A DNA stretch of 18,781 bases from an uncultured Halioglobus sp. (GCA_905480565.1 CAJQQW010000076.1:1-18781), one strand, 5' to 3'; positions 1 through 7,650 are shown, counted from the first letter of the stretch. Notes: generated by a model from the sequence alone, not told the origin. Numbers and translations are program-made.

Positions 1-994
1 GATCGTACACCGCCTCCACCTTGATCCCGTCCGGTAGAGAGGGCTGGATGGTCTCCAGCTTTTTGGCCACCGCCTGCGCCACCGATCGGGAATTCTCTCC
101 CACCAGCATCATGGCCGTGCCCATCACGGTTTCCTTGCCGTCGCGAGTGGCGGCGCCGGTGCGCAGTTCCTTTCCAATCGCGACCTCGGCGACATCGCTG
201 ACCTTCACTGGAGCGCCATTGCGGTTGGCAATCACCACCTGTTCGATATCGCCTATCGTCGCCAGCTGCCCCGGTGCGCGCACTAACAGCTGTTGGCCGT
301 TGCGCTCTATATACCCGGCGCCCCGATTGGCGTTATTGCGACGTAGGGCCTCCGCCACGTCATCCATCGTGACGCCAAATTGCAGTAATAGCTGCGGCAA
401 AGGTGTGACGTGGTACTGCTTGTTGAAGCCCCCAATGGTATTGACTTCGATCACTCCCGGCACCTGGGCCAACTGGGGCTTGATAATCCAATCCTGGATT
501 TCTCGCAGGGCTGTGGCGTCCAATGGGCGACCATCTGCCTGGGTAGCACCCGGAAGTGCCTCCACGGTGTACATTAAAATTTCACCAAGACCGGTCGCGA
601 TGGGGCCCATCTCCGGTTCCAGTCCGGGCGGCAGGGCATTCTTGATGGCACCGAGGCGCTCGTTGATCAGGTTGCGGGCAAAGTACAGGTCGGTTCCCTC
701 CTCGAACACCACCGTGACCTGAGAGAGGCCGTAGCGTGACAGGGAGCGGGTGTACGACAGGTTGGGAAGGCCGTACAGCGCCGTTTCCACCGGAAAGGTG
801 ATGCGCTGTTCCGCCTCCAGGGGGGAGTAACCCGGTGCTTCGGTGTTGATCTGCACCTGGACATTGGTAATGTCCGGTACCGCGTCGATGGGCAGGCGCT
901 GAAAGCTCCATACCCCCACCCCGACAAGCACGAGAATAAGGGACAACATCAAAAACCGCCGCTCTACCGAGAGGCGTAGAATTGCATTGATCAT
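1..994 (-). CDS. czcA: Heavy-metal RND efflux pump, CzcA/CusA family (partial)
   Basis: Inner-membrane resistance-nodulation-division pump that drives heavy-metal cations out of the periplasm or cytoplasm using proton import, working with the adaptor and outer-membrane channel encoded just upstream. Only the first 331 residues are in the window; the family is usually about 1030 residues, so roughly the N-terminal third is seen. The protein begins MINAILRLSVERR, followed by a membrane segment (about residues 13-33) and the family hallmark FQRLPIDAVPDITNVQV, which is typical of metal pumps rather than drug pumps. The ATG at 994 has a good AGGAGG site 6-7 bases upstream and lies 12 bases after the stop of the adaptor gene, so it is the last visible gene of the operon. 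The C-terminal end lies beyond position 1. Cu/Ag versus Co/Zn/Cd specificity cannot be settled, because the diagnostic TM4 region is outside the window. Confidence 0.93.
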   Translation of the reverse strand, partial: MINAILRLSVERRFLMLSLILVLVGVGVWSFQRLPIDAVPDITNVQVQINTEAPGYSPLEAEQRITFPVETALYGLPNLSYTRSLSRYGLSQVTVVFEEGTDLYFARNLINERLGAIKNALPPGLEPEMGPIATGLGEILMYTVEALPGATQADGRPLDATALREIQDWIIKPQLAQVPGVIEVNTIGGFNKQYHVTPLPQLLLQFGVTMDDVAEALRRNNANRGAGYIERNGQQLLVRAPGQLATIGDIEQVVIANRNGAPVKVSDVAEVAIGKELRTGAATRDGKETVMGTAMMLVGENSRSVAQAVAKKLETIQPSLPDGIKVEAVYD

Positions 995-1006
995 ATGGCC
1001 TCCTGG

Positions 1007-2221
1007 TTAGTGGTCGTGGGATGCGCCGGATTTTTCGATATCCGCCTTGATCAGGTAGCTGTTCTGCACCACGTAGCGGTCACCCACACGCAGGCCTTCC
1101 AGCACCTCGGTCTTGGTGCCATCGCTGCGACCGAGGTCCAGGGGGCGAATCTCGTAGGTGTCGTCCACCTGGGTAAAGACCACGGTCCAGTCGCGAAAGG
1201 ACTGCAAGGCGCGATTTTCTACGGTCAGTGTGGCGTCCACCGTTTCCACCACAATGTCCCCGGTCACCAGCAAACCCGGAGTGAGCATGCCGTCAGTATT
1301 GTCTACCTCCACCCTGGCCAGAGAGTAGGGGGCTGTGCCGGGAGCAGGCAGCAGGTGGCGAATGGTGCCTTCCCGATCGATACCCTCGGCTCGCAGCAGG
1401 ACTTTCTGGCCGACGGCAATTTCGGCCCTCTGGCCAGGGAACACCTTGAGTTCGGCCCACAGGGTGGTCAAGTCGGCAATAGCGAACAGAGATTGCGCTC
1501 CGGTCATTTCCCCGCTACTGCCCCGGCGCTCGATCACGACGCCGTCAATGGGAGCGCGCAGCTCGTAGGTTTTGAGGCTTTCATCCGACTCCACTTGCGC
1601 CAGCAGATCGCCTTTAGTAACACGATCGCCCAGATCAACGCTGACCCGGGTAATGACGCCTGGGAAGCGGGCACTGACCCTCGCCAGCTGCTGAGGTGCC
1701 ATGGTCAGGTTGCCGTAGGCCGTCACAGTGCGCTTGATGGCTCCAGTTCCCGCTTCAGCCGTCGCAATCCCTGCGCGTTGAGCGATATCCGGCGCGATAC
1801 GGGTACGACCTTCGTGGGACTCCCATTGCCAGCGGTACTTCTTGCCTTCCATGGCAAGCGTGACTTCGACGTCGAAGGAATGGGGTTCATTCACCACGCC
1901 GTCCCCCAGCCAGTAGTCGCTTTGATAATCGAAGTTGAAAGTGTCCACTTGCCCGCCCAGCCGTGTGAGATTGACGCTGAGTTCAATGTCGTCGATCACG
2001 GGCTTCCCATTGTCTGTAACCCAGGCACGATATTCGGGAGGGACGTCCCGTTCAAAGATTTGCAGTTCGACCGTGGTATTCTCCTGCTGCAACAGAATGC
2101 CTCCGTGAGGTCCCTTGGCGTCTGCCTGCGATTCACCCTGTGGTTGCTCAGCGGCGTGCAGTGGGCTGACCGCAAGGCAGGTGGCTGCCAGTAGCAGAGA
2201 AAGTTGTTTAATTAGTTGCAT
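1007..2221 (-). CDS. czcB: RND efflux periplasmic adaptor, CzcB family
   Basis: Membrane-fusion (HlyD-type) protein that links the CzcA pump to the CzcC outer-membrane channel in the periplasm. The 404 residues start with a signal peptide (about residues 1-23, ending SPLHA). A GPHGG motif at 37-41 follows, of the kind found in metal-type adaptors with an extra N-terminal domain. The lipoyl/barrel-sandwich halves lie around 165-245 (FPGVITRVSVDLGDRVTKGDLL, shown here split as FPGVITRVSV and DLGDRVTKGDLL, then LRAPIDGVVIERRGSSGE), and beta-barrel and proximal domains follow. The tail ends in histidines (SHDH). Its start overlaps the end of the czcC gene by 14 bases, indicating translational coupling, and czcA follows after 12 bases. 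The length is normal for the family. The family is certain; the exact metal is not. Confidence 0.93.
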   Translation of the reverse strand: MQLIKQLSLLLAATCLAVSPLHAAEQPQGESQADAKGPHGGILLQQENTTVELQIFERDVPPEYRAWVTDNGKPVIDDIELSVNLTRLGGQVDTFNFDYQSDYWLGDGVVNEPHSFDVEVTLAMEGKKYRWQWESHEGRTRIAPDIAQRAGIATAEAGTGAIKRTVTAYGNLTMAPQQLARVSARFPGVITRVSVDLGDRVTKGDLLAQVESDESLKTYELRAPIDGVVIERRGSSGEMTGAQSLFAIADLTTLWAELKVFPGQRAEIAVGQKVLLRAEGIDREGTIRHLLPAPGTAPYSLARVEVDNTDGMLTPGLLVTGDIVVETVDATLTVENRALQSFRDWTVVFTQVDDTYEIRPLDLGRSDGTKTEVLEGLRVGDRYVVQNSYLIKADIEKSGASHDH

Positions 2222-3545
2222 GGCTGGAATCCTGAATTTGTGGGTTAGCGCTCGGAATGCTCGCGAGCGGCTGTGCCGTCAGTTGTTCGATCAACGCCTG
2301 GTTGAGCAGCGCCGTGGTGGCAGCGTCAACCAGTGCCATCTGTGCGGCGAGTAGCTCTCGCTGCGCGGCAGTCCACTCCACATAGCTGTAGCGGCCGCTC
2401 TCGTAGGCATCGCGGGTCTGGGTTAACGCCTCGCTCAGATCGGGCAGCATCTGGCTGCGAATCCGCTCCACTGCCTCGATGCTCTGCTGACGCAGGTGAT
2501 AGGCTTCAAACAGACGTGAATGGAGACGCAGCAGGGTGTCCTGCCGACGATAGCCGACCTCATTGCGTGCGGCCTGGGCAGCGCGTACTTCGCCGCTATT
2601 GCGCCGTCCTGCAAAGAGCGGTACGGAAAAACCCGCGATGAAGGCTGTGTCATCCTGTTCCTCGAAGCGGCGGATGCCGACCTCCCAGCGGATATCACTC
2701 TCGGACTGACTGCGTGCCAGCTGAATTTCGGCTTCACGGATACGCTGCTCGCTGGCATAGACCTGAATGGCCGGACTGTCGTTGACCCGCTGGTAGAGTG
2801 CCTCGAAGCCGTCCGACGAACCGAACTGAAACAGGTCGCCTTCCAACAGCTTGAAGTCCGGATTGGTATCACCCCAGAGGGAAGCCAGAGCCATTTTCCG
2901 GTTCACAAACTCGGCTTGAAGGCGGGACTGCTCGATCTGGCTCTGGATCAGCGCGGCCCTGGCACGCAGAACTTCGGCCTCTGGCGTGGCACCCCGGGTT
3001 GCGCGCTGGGCGATGATCTCGTGGGTGGCCCCGGCCAGACTCACTGCCTCGGCGGCCAGCTGGAGCTTCTCCTGAAGCGCCAGAGTGGCGACAAAAAGCT
3101 GGGTCACCCGCCCAAGCACATCCAGGGTCTCCGCTCGGCGTTCGGCCTCCATCAGTCCGTATCGAGATTCAACGACGTTGACGCGGGCCCGGCGCTTGTC
3201 CCCGAGTTCGAGTACCGACGACAGGGACACGGTGTACTCCGCCCCGTCGACACCCTGCAGATTGTCACTGCCCAGGAAATTTTCCACTTCCAGGCCAGTC
3301 TCCAGGGCGGGACTTTGATCCGCGGTAAAGCGGCCACCAGCAAGGGCTTCAAGACGAAGGTCGAACACCTGCAGGCTAGGGTTTTGCGCCATGGCTCGGG
3401 ATAGCGCTTCGGAAAGGGTTAACGGCTGTTCTCCCGAATAGGCAACGGCGGGATTAAAAACCATTACCAGCAGGGAAAATACATGAAGAATAAGGTGATA
3501 CGGCAAAGCGCACCACCCAGTACTTCTGGGCATTGCAGACAGCAT
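2208..3545 (-). CDS. czcC: Outer-membrane efflux channel, TolC/CzcC family
   Basis: Outer-membrane factor completing the tripartite CzcCBA metal efflux complex. The 445-residue protein has an N-terminal hydrophobic segment (about residues 16-36, ending PAVAYSGEQ), then the OEP-fold opening LTLSEALSRAMAQNPSL. Two long alpha-helical coiled-coil stretches rich in A, L, Q, R and E follow (about 130-215 and 330-425), with FSVPLFAGRRNSGEVRAA, the usual mid-protein beta-strand/turn of this family. The ATG at 3545 has AGGAG about 9 bases upstream. The gene follows the czcI-like gene by 63 bases and overlaps czcB by 14 bases. Sequence upstream of the signal segment (residues 1-15) is not conserved in type, so a slightly later start is possible. 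Confidence 0.9.
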   Translation of the reverse strand: MLSAMPRSTGWCALPYHLILHVFSLLVMVFNPAVAYSGEQPLTLSEALSRAMAQNPSLQVFDLRLEALAGGRFTADQSPALETGLEVENFLGSDNLQGVDGAEYTVSLSSVLELGDKRRARVNVVESRYGLMEAERRAETLDVLGRVTQLFVATLALQEKLQLAAEAVSLAGATHEIIAQRATRGATPEAEVLRARAALIQSQIEQSRLQAEFVNRKMALASLWGDTNPDFKLLEGDLFQFGSSDGFEALYQRVNDSPAIQVYASEQRIREAEIQLARSQSESDIRWEVGIRRFEEQDDTAFIAGFSVPLFAGRRNSGEVRAAQAARNEVGYRRQDTLLRLHSRLFEAYHLRQQSIEAVERIRSQMLPDLSEALTQTRDAYESGRYSYVEWTAAQRELLAAQMALVDAATTALLNQALIEQLTAQPLASIPSANPQIQDSSHATN

Positions 3546-3578
3546 GAGACTGCTCCTACGAAAGTCTAAATGACAGTT

Positions 3579-3596
3579 ATTCCCCGGGCGGGGAAT
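3579..3596 (-). other. Intergenic hairpin between czcI-like and czcC genes
   Basis: Perfect 7-bp arms ATTCCCC/GGGGAAT around a 4-base GGGC loop, in the 63-base gap between the czcI-like gene and czcC. No T-run follows in the direction of transcription (leftward), so it is not a typical intrinsic terminator. It may be an mRNA processing or stabilising structure that sets different levels of the two products; this is inference. Confidence 0.5.
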
Positions 3597-3608
3597 GAGG
3601 TCGCAGGA

Positions 3609-3953
3609 TCAGGAAATAGGAGGACGGTACGGGGCGGAAGGAGCGCCGGAGGAAAGGTTGATCTGATAGTTCAGGGGCCCATGATCGCGCATAGCACCCA
3701 ACGCATCGTGCGGACCATTAAGGAGCACGACCTGAAGGTGACCGTGGCATTGATGGCAATGCCCCGAAGCAGAATCATGCTCGGCTGGGGCCTGTTCGCC
3801 TGATTGAGTGTCCACATTGCCGTCGGAGCTATGCCATTGTTCAGTAGCGTGGTGGTCGACTCCAGGGTGATAAACCTGATCCAAATCGGCAGTAGCAACC
3901 GCTGACTGCAATGCAGTCATCAGCGCCAAAACCAAAATGAGCCAGTGTTTCAC
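3609..3953 (-). CDS. CzcI-like small periplasmic metal-binding protein
   Basis: A 114-residue secreted protein with a clear signal peptide (residues 1-22, MKHWLILVLALMTALQSAVA), followed by a histidine- and acid-rich mature region. That region carries HHATEQWH, a CHQCHGH cluster near residue 67, and the C-terminal PYRPPIS that resembles the ends of CzcI-family proteins. It is the first gene of the leftward czc operon, 63 bases ahead of czcC. CzcI-type proteins accompany czcCBA and are thought to sense or buffer metal in the periplasm. Its position, export signal and His/Cys ligands support that role here. The family assignment rests on size, context and motifs rather than a database match. 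Confidence 0.72.
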   Translation of the reverse strand: MKHWLILVLALMTALQSAVATADLDQVYHPGVDHHATEQWHSSDGNVDTQSGEQAPAEHDSASGHCHQCHGHLQVVLLNGPHDALGAMRDHGPLNYQINLSSGAPSAPYRPPIS

Positions 3954-3984
3954 TATCGGGACCGCCCGTTGGAGCAGGGTTTCC

Positions 3985-4010
3985 AGTATAGCAAACTAGC
4001 TTATCGATAA
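3985..4010 (-). promoter_or_regulatory. Candidate promoter/operator of the czc operon
   Basis: Read leftward, a -10-like TATACT (plus-strand 3985-3990) lies about 30 bases before the CzcI-like start. A perfect 10-bp palindrome TTATCGATAA (4001-4010) sits just upstream, where the -35 region would be. No convincing -35 hexamer is visible, as expected for an activator-dependent metal promoter. No regulator gene lies next to it in the window. Confidence 0.35.
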
Positions 4011-4098
4011 ACAGGCGCGCCCGAGAATGGGCCAGAAGGACCTGCCATGCCTGACTCTTCTGCTCAAGACGCAGCGCCTCAGGGAACCTCTGTGTTTG

Positions 4099-5064
4099 TC
4101 ATGCCCGAGTAGCGTCAGGGATCAGGAGGCCAGGCACCCACTTGAGGAAAGCCACCATACCGAACAACTCGACCAGGGACTGGAAAACGATGACAACGAC
4201 GGCGGCATGCCATACCTCTGGCAGTGAGAGCGCGAGCGGCAGCATGACGAACGAGTTGCGGGTGCCCAGGCTGAAGACGAGGGTACGGCCGACGGTGGGG
4301 GTGAGCCTGAACAATCCACTCAGCACCTTGCCGATGATGGCGGCGGCAACCAGGTAAAGTACGAAGACCAGGAGCGCCGACCAGAGCAGGGAGCCATTGT
4401 CGATTACCAGGCTGACCTGGGAACCGGCAATCAAAAACACTACCAGTGCCAGCAGTGGTATCGGTAGCCACCCGAGCCAGCTGACAAGTGTTTGCGCCTG
4501 TTGATGCCTAAGCGCCATGCGTTCGGTCAACCAGGCCAGAATCAGCGGTGTGACAATCAGGCCGAAGAAAGCGGGCAGCAAGTGGCTGCCAACCGCCAGC
4601 TCGATGGCGAGGTCACCCATGAAGAGCCAGATATAGACCGGTAGCAATACGAGTTGGACAATCAGGAGGACAGGCGCAGCCGCTATCGCCCGGGCGCCAT
4701 CCCCACCGCCAAGATGGGTGAAACTGATGAACCAGTCGGTGCAGGGTACCAACAGGACCAGGAGCACGCCGAGACGGATGGCGGGCTCGTCCGGCAATAG
4801 CAACAACAAGCCGCCGATAACCAGGGGCATCAGGACAAAGTTGCCGGTCAGCAGCGCGAGCAGAAACCGGCGATCGGCGAACGCCGCCTTCAGGTGGTTC
4901 AACGGCACCTGAGTGAAAGTGGTGTATAGAAGAATACCCAGGGCTGGCCAGAGCAGGAGTTCCCAATGACGGGTCTGCCCCGGCCATACCCAGCCGATGA
5001 CCATGCCCGCCAGTATGGTCAGCAGATACAGCCAGACCTGATATTGCTCCAGTTTGTCACGCAT
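4099..5064 (-). CDS. Arsenite exporter-related protein, ACR3/BASS superfamily
   Basis: Integral membrane protein of 321 residues with about ten hydrophobic segments along its whole length. It belongs to the bile acid/arsenite/riboflavin transporter superfamily. The fourth-membrane-segment motif LVPCTDWFISFTHLGGGD (cysteine 108) matches the arsenical-resistance branch, where this cysteine is needed for arsenite transport by ACR3. The later FSLGTRNSFVMLPLALSLP is the second conserved helix break of the family. The substrate is therefore most likely arsenite or antimonite, exported from the cytoplasm. It is the right-most gene of the metal-resistance island, in the same orientation as the czc genes with 145 bases between. 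No ArsR or arsenate reductase is adjacent. A different anion substrate cannot be excluded. Confidence 0.8.
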   Translation of the reverse strand: MRDKLEQYQVWLYLLTILAGMVIGWVWPGQTRHWELLLWPALGILLYTTFTQVPLNHLKAAFADRRFLLALLTGNFVLMPLVIGGLLLLLPDEPAIRLGVLLVLLVPCTDWFISFTHLGGGDGARAIAAAPVLLIVQLVLLPVYIWLFMGDLAIELAVGSHLLPAFFGLIVTPLILAWLTERMALRHQQAQTLVSWLGWLPIPLLALVVFLIAGSQVSLVIDNGSLLWSALLVFVLYLVAAAIIGKVLSGLFRLTPTVGRTLVFSLGTRNSFVMLPLALSLPEVWHAAVVVIVFQSLVELFGMVAFLKWVPGLLIPDATRA

Positions 5065-5219
5065 CTAGCGATACTTCCGCGGAGTTTGTCGGGAGCAGTG
5101 GGATACCACAGGTTGTCAACCTGGTCCAGTTGAGGTCTCACTTGATACCGCAGTGTTGCATTCGCAGGTACACAACATGGATCGACAAACTGCCTGGTTC
5201 TTATCCAGCTGGTTTTTAC

Positions 5220-5238
5220 TGCCGGACTTTTGCCGGTT
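5220..5238. repeat. Paired 11-bp-phased repeat at right end of left island
   Basis: TGCCGGAC and TGCCGGTT start exactly 11 bases apart, 114 bases before the tRNA fragment at 5334. The same arrangement lies 113 bases before the second tRNA fragment at 16726. Such phased direct repeats near att sites are typical of arm-type binding sites for tyrosine integrases. Confidence 0.55.
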
Positions 5239-5333
5239 TGAGCTCTGCGGAGTAGTGCATGGTGGTGCGATTTGCAACGGGCGACCCACCATAAAGTTTA
5301 ATAAAAACAACAGGTTAAAATTTTAGTCGATAT

Positions 5334-5378
5334 CTACGAACCAGGCGGTCGCACGTTCGAATCGTGCCAGGCGCGCCA
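5334..5378 (+). repeat. Attachment site: 3' fragment of tRNA-Arg(ACG), copy 1
   Basis: 45 bases running from the anticodon loop (CTACGAA, anticodon ACG) through the T-arm (GCACG-TTCGAAT-CGTGC) and acceptor strand to the encoded CCA. They are identical to 16726-16770. The D-arm and 5' acceptor half are missing: the preceding bases do not pair with the CCAGG anticodon-stem strand. It is therefore not a functional tRNA but an att site, serving as the right end of the left island and the left end of the right island. The integrase stop codon lies only 20 bases away. Confidence 0.9.
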
Positions 5379-5398
5379 ATTCCGTAAGGGTCTGCAGC

Positions 5399-6562
5399 TT
5401 AGCAGCCACTAACCTTCCCGCGCATTTCCGGCAGTTTTCCGACACTTTCCTCCTTCTGCCGCTTTATCACTGTCAGGGTGGGCGATTGCGCGCGCCCACG
5501 ATCGGTCACCTTCTCCGCGGCATCCAGCAGTTCGCCGAGTTCGGCTGCCGAGTAGTGGGTGGTGATATCACCACTGGCATGCCCCAGCAGCGCCTTGCGT
5601 GTTTCCAGTGGAACCGCCGCGCCTCGCAGCCTTCGGCCGAACGTATGGCGCAAATTGTGAACGCCTTTGAGTATGGTGCTGTCCGTCGGTAACCCGGCCT
5701 TCGTCCAGGCCCTGATCCACGCGCTGGTCCGTAACTTCCCGACCGGGTTGCCCCGATAGGTAAACACGAAGTCCTCGTGGATCCCCCGCCGTGAATCGAC
5801 TACTGCCTTCGCGACCGTGTTGAGCACCACCACCCGCTCGGTACTGGTCTTGGTGATCGACTCGGGCAGGACAAAGGCGAAAGTGGATAGATCATCCAGT
5901 TTTACCTCCCATGCCCAGCGCAGCTGGCAGACCTCTTGTTCCCGGCATCCCGTATTGACCGCAAACATCGCGGCATCCGCCAGGTGGCGGGGGAGCCTTG
6001 AAAAAAGCCTGTCCTGTTCTTCCCACGACAAGGGGTACGGTCTTTTCTGGCACCCCTTGAGCGATAGCCGACTGAGTTTGGGCGGTGCCTGTTTTAGCCA
6101 CGGCAGCCCTTGCTCATTTCGCCATACCCGCGCCGCGCGATTGAGAACTGCACTGGCTGTACCAATCGCATTGTTAATGGATTTCGGGGCCTTCCCCAGA
6201 CGGAGCCGCTCATCCACGAATGGCTTTAAAGTGCCGTCGTGGACCTGCTCCAGGGGCAGTGCGCCGATATACACGAACAACTGGTCCAGATGTATCGCTA
6301 TCGTTTCTGCCGATGACGACTGTGCAATATCTTCGAGGTATCGCAGTGCCGCTGCCTCGAAGGTATAAACCGCTGCGGCTTGTTGCTTTGCCTCCTCTTG
6401 AATCTCCGCCAGTCGACGGATCAGTTTTTGCTCTGCCTCAGTGCGGCCAGATACTCCTGTGCTTTCGCGGAGCCAGCCGCCGGGGGCGTACTGCGAGCGT
6501 TTTTCGATATGCCAGATCCCGTTTTTGAGGCGGAGCCCCGGCATTTTGTTGCGCTTTGACAT
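5399..6562 (-). CDS. int: Tyrosine recombinase/integrase of the tRNA-Arg island
   Basis: Site-specific recombinase expected to integrate and excise the island at the tRNA-Arg(ACG) 3' end. The 387 residues comprise an N-terminal arm-binding region, a SAM-like core-binding domain (about 65-150), and a catalytic domain with all expected residues: R207 in NTGCREQEV, K238 in ITKTSTERVVV, H302 and R305 in HNLRHTFGRR, H328 in LLGHAS and nucleophile Y337 in THYS. The stop lies 20 bases from the att repeat, and the 3' end contains phased repeats that are probably its own binding sites. The start at 6562 lies inside the excisionase-like gene, a 142-base overlap in another frame. The N-terminal MSKRNKMPGLRLKNGIWHI is typical of this integrase type, supporting the start. 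It looks intact. Confidence 0.95.
   Translation of the reverse strand: MSKRNKMPGLRLKNGIWHIEKRSQYAPGGWLRESTGVSGRTEAEQKLIRRLAEIQEEAKQQAAAVYTFEAAALRYLEDIAQSSSAETIAIHLDQLFVYIGALPLEQVHDGTLKPFVDERLRLGKAPKSINNAIGTASAVLNRAARVWRNEQGLPWLKQAPPKLSRLSLKGCQKRPYPLSWEEQDRLFSRLPRHLADAAMFAVNTGCREQEVCQLRWAWEVKLDDLSTFAFVLPESITKTSTERVVVLNTVAKAVVDSRRGIHEDFVFTYRGNPVGKLRTSAWIRAWTKAGLPTDSTILKGVHNLRHTFGRRLRGAAVPLETRKALLGHASGDITTHYSAAELGELLDAAEKVTDRGRAQSPTLTVIKRQKEESVGKLPEMRGKVSGC
5426..5444. repeat. Paired 11-bp-phased repeat at left end of right island
   Basis: TTCCGGCA and TTCCGACA start 11 bases apart. They lie inside the 3' end of the integrase gene, about 50 bases from the att fragment, and match the pair at 16613-16631 at the other end of the same element. 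They are likely integrase arm-binding sites embedded in coding sequence. Confidence 0.55.
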
Positions 6563-6780
6563 AAATCGTCCTCCAGAATTGAGCCTAAAGGACGACGCCC
6601 GTTGCGTTGGATATAGTCCTCCGCCCAGGCGTCGATTTCAAGTCTGTCGAAGAGAATGGTTTGTTGTCCCAGGGAAACCTCAGACAGGGCAGGGCGCACC
6701 ACGCGATTAAAAGTATTCTTGTTGATCCCGAGGTAGGCCGGGGCATCGCGGAGTCGGATCAGGCGGGGTTGGATCTGCAT
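6421..6780 (-). CDS. Excisionase-like HTH protein overlapping integrase
   Basis: A 119-residue protein whose first 65 residues form a MerR/AlpA-type winged-helix DNA-binding domain (LIRLRDAPAYLGINKNTFNR, then ILFDRLEIDAWAEDYIQRN), as in recombination directionality factors and AlpA-like regulators. It probably directs excision or controls int. The C-terminal tail is polar, low in complexity (SASKTGSGISKNARS), and ends in EYLAALRQSKN. That tail is encoded by the same DNA as the integrase N-terminus in another frame, so its sequence is constrained from both sides. The gene starts 3 bases after the Integrase_1 stop, so the three genes form one leftward operon. Domain recognition is by motif; the exact role is inferred from position. 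Confidence 0.75.
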   Translation of the reverse strand: MQIQPRLIRLRDAPAYLGINKNTFNRVVRPALSEVSLGQQTILFDRLEIDAWAEDYIQRNGRRPLGSILEDDLCQSATKCRGSASKTGSGISKNARSTPPAAGSAKAQEYLAALRQSKN

Positions 6781-6783
6781 GCC

Positions 6784-7650
6784 CTATCTGCCTATGTACA
6801 CAGCAGTTATCTGGGCTCTGACATGGCCTATTTCAGCACTGATGGTCAGGCGGGCCTGCTGGTCGACCTGACGCTGTGACCCGGTTAATTGCTCTTTGGC
6901 GGGCCCGCCCGCATGGGGGCAGGGCCAACCTGTGAGTTCCCGGTACCGCTGCTGGGCATAGGCATGGCGCAGGCCGTGCATTTTGGATAAGCCGGCGTTG
7001 GCGGTGTGGCGTTCGTAGATCCTGAGCTGCTCGATGTATTGCCGGCCCCGGGGGATCAGCGAGCCGAAACCGGCCAGCCGCTTGGCCTGTTCCAGCAGGG
7101 CGCGTTGTTCCAGGGTGCGGATGGGGACGGTGCGTTCCCGTCCGCCCTTGGTCCAACTGGCCTTGAGGTGCAGGTGATCACCCCGGTCTGCCCAGCGGGG
7201 CTGGATCTTCAGGGCTTCCTCCCGTCGAAGCCCGAAGGCCTGTTGCAGGCGCAGGCTCATCCTCACATATTCATCTTTCACCAGGGCGAGTTGGTCCCTT
7301 TTCAGGTCCTTGGCCTTGCTGGTGCCGGATACGAACTGCCGGTCCGGTATGCCATAAAAGTCGTTGGAGCTGGCAACCACGGCCCGCTTGTTAACCTTCT
7401 CGGCCCACCAGCGTAAACAGCTCATCCGGTTCTTGATGGTGCCGGGTGAAAGGTTCTGTTTCAGCCACTCGTCCACCAGGGCCTGGACATGCTTTTGTTT
7501 GAGGGAGGAGGCCTTCAATTGCCGGAAGCCCAGCTCGTGCAACTGGTTGGCGATTGCGCTCAACTGGCGCTCACGGCCTACGCGGGTTTCGAAGCTGCCT
7601 TCATGGCTGTGTTTGCACAAGAGTTTCAGTTGGTAGTTCAGGTCTCGCAT
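6784..7650 (-). CDS. Second tyrosine recombinase (Phage_int_SAM_2/Integrase_1 type)
   Basis: A 288-residue recombinase-like protein with a short N-terminal core-binding domain (MRDLNYQLKLLCKHSHEG to about residue 90) and a compact catalytic domain. Catalytic residues can be matched: R142 in FGLRREEAL, K168 in WTKGGRERTVPIR, H225 and R228 in HGLRHAYAQQRY, H276 in EIGHVRAQ and Y285 in AVYIGR. The tyrosine is only four residues from the C-terminus, a feature of the integrase-domain-containing proteins often found in proteobacterial islands. It heads the recombination operon, 3 bases ahead of the excisionase. What it adds to the main integrase is unknown to me; it might act on the same ends or on a different site. 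It looks intact. Confidence 0.88.
   Translation of the reverse strand: MRDLNYQLKLLCKHSHEGSFETRVGRERQLSAIANQLHELGFRQLKASSLKQKHVQALVDEWLKQNLSPGTIKNRMSCLRWWAEKVNKRAVVASSNDFYGIPDRQFVSGTSKAKDLKRDQLALVKDEYVRMSLRLQQAFGLRREEALKIQPRWADRGDHLHLKASWTKGGRERTVPIRTLEQRALLEQAKRLAGFGSLIPRGRQYIEQLRIYERHTANAGLSKMHGLRHAYAQQRYRELTGWPCPHAGGPAKEQLTGSQRQVDQQARLTISAEIGHVRAQITAVYIGR

Larger units (their letters stand above)
1..5378. mobile_element. Right part of a metal-resistance island (left element, partial)
   Basis: The block carrying the czc operon and the ACR3-related gene ends at a 45-bp tRNA-Arg(ACG) 3' fragment (5334-5378) that lacks the tRNA 5' half. The approximately 115 bases before that fragment are homologous to the right end of the neighbouring island (a phased repeat pair, then an A/T-rich stretch at the same distance). 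This indicates a separate, related island whose integrase end and intact tRNA lie to the left of the window. The left boundary is not visible. Confidence 0.6.

Noticed and set aside
995..2194. 399-residue rightward open frame opposite czcB
   Set aside because: It is the antisense of a clear CzcB gene with signal peptide, lipoyl motifs and operon overlaps. Its own product shows no domain.
2520..3404. 294-residue rightward open frame opposite czcC
   Set aside because: Antisense of the TolC-family gene. GC-rich codon use leaves long open frames on the opposite strand.
5116..5310. 64-residue leftward frame before the first att copy
   Set aside because: It lies in the terminal non-coding end of the left island and covers the phased repeats; no domain and no ribosome site.
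5331..5378. Complete tRNA gene at the first att copy
   Set aside because: Only the anticodon loop to CCA is present; the upstream bases cannot form the anticodon, D or acceptor stems. The same holds for 16726-16770.
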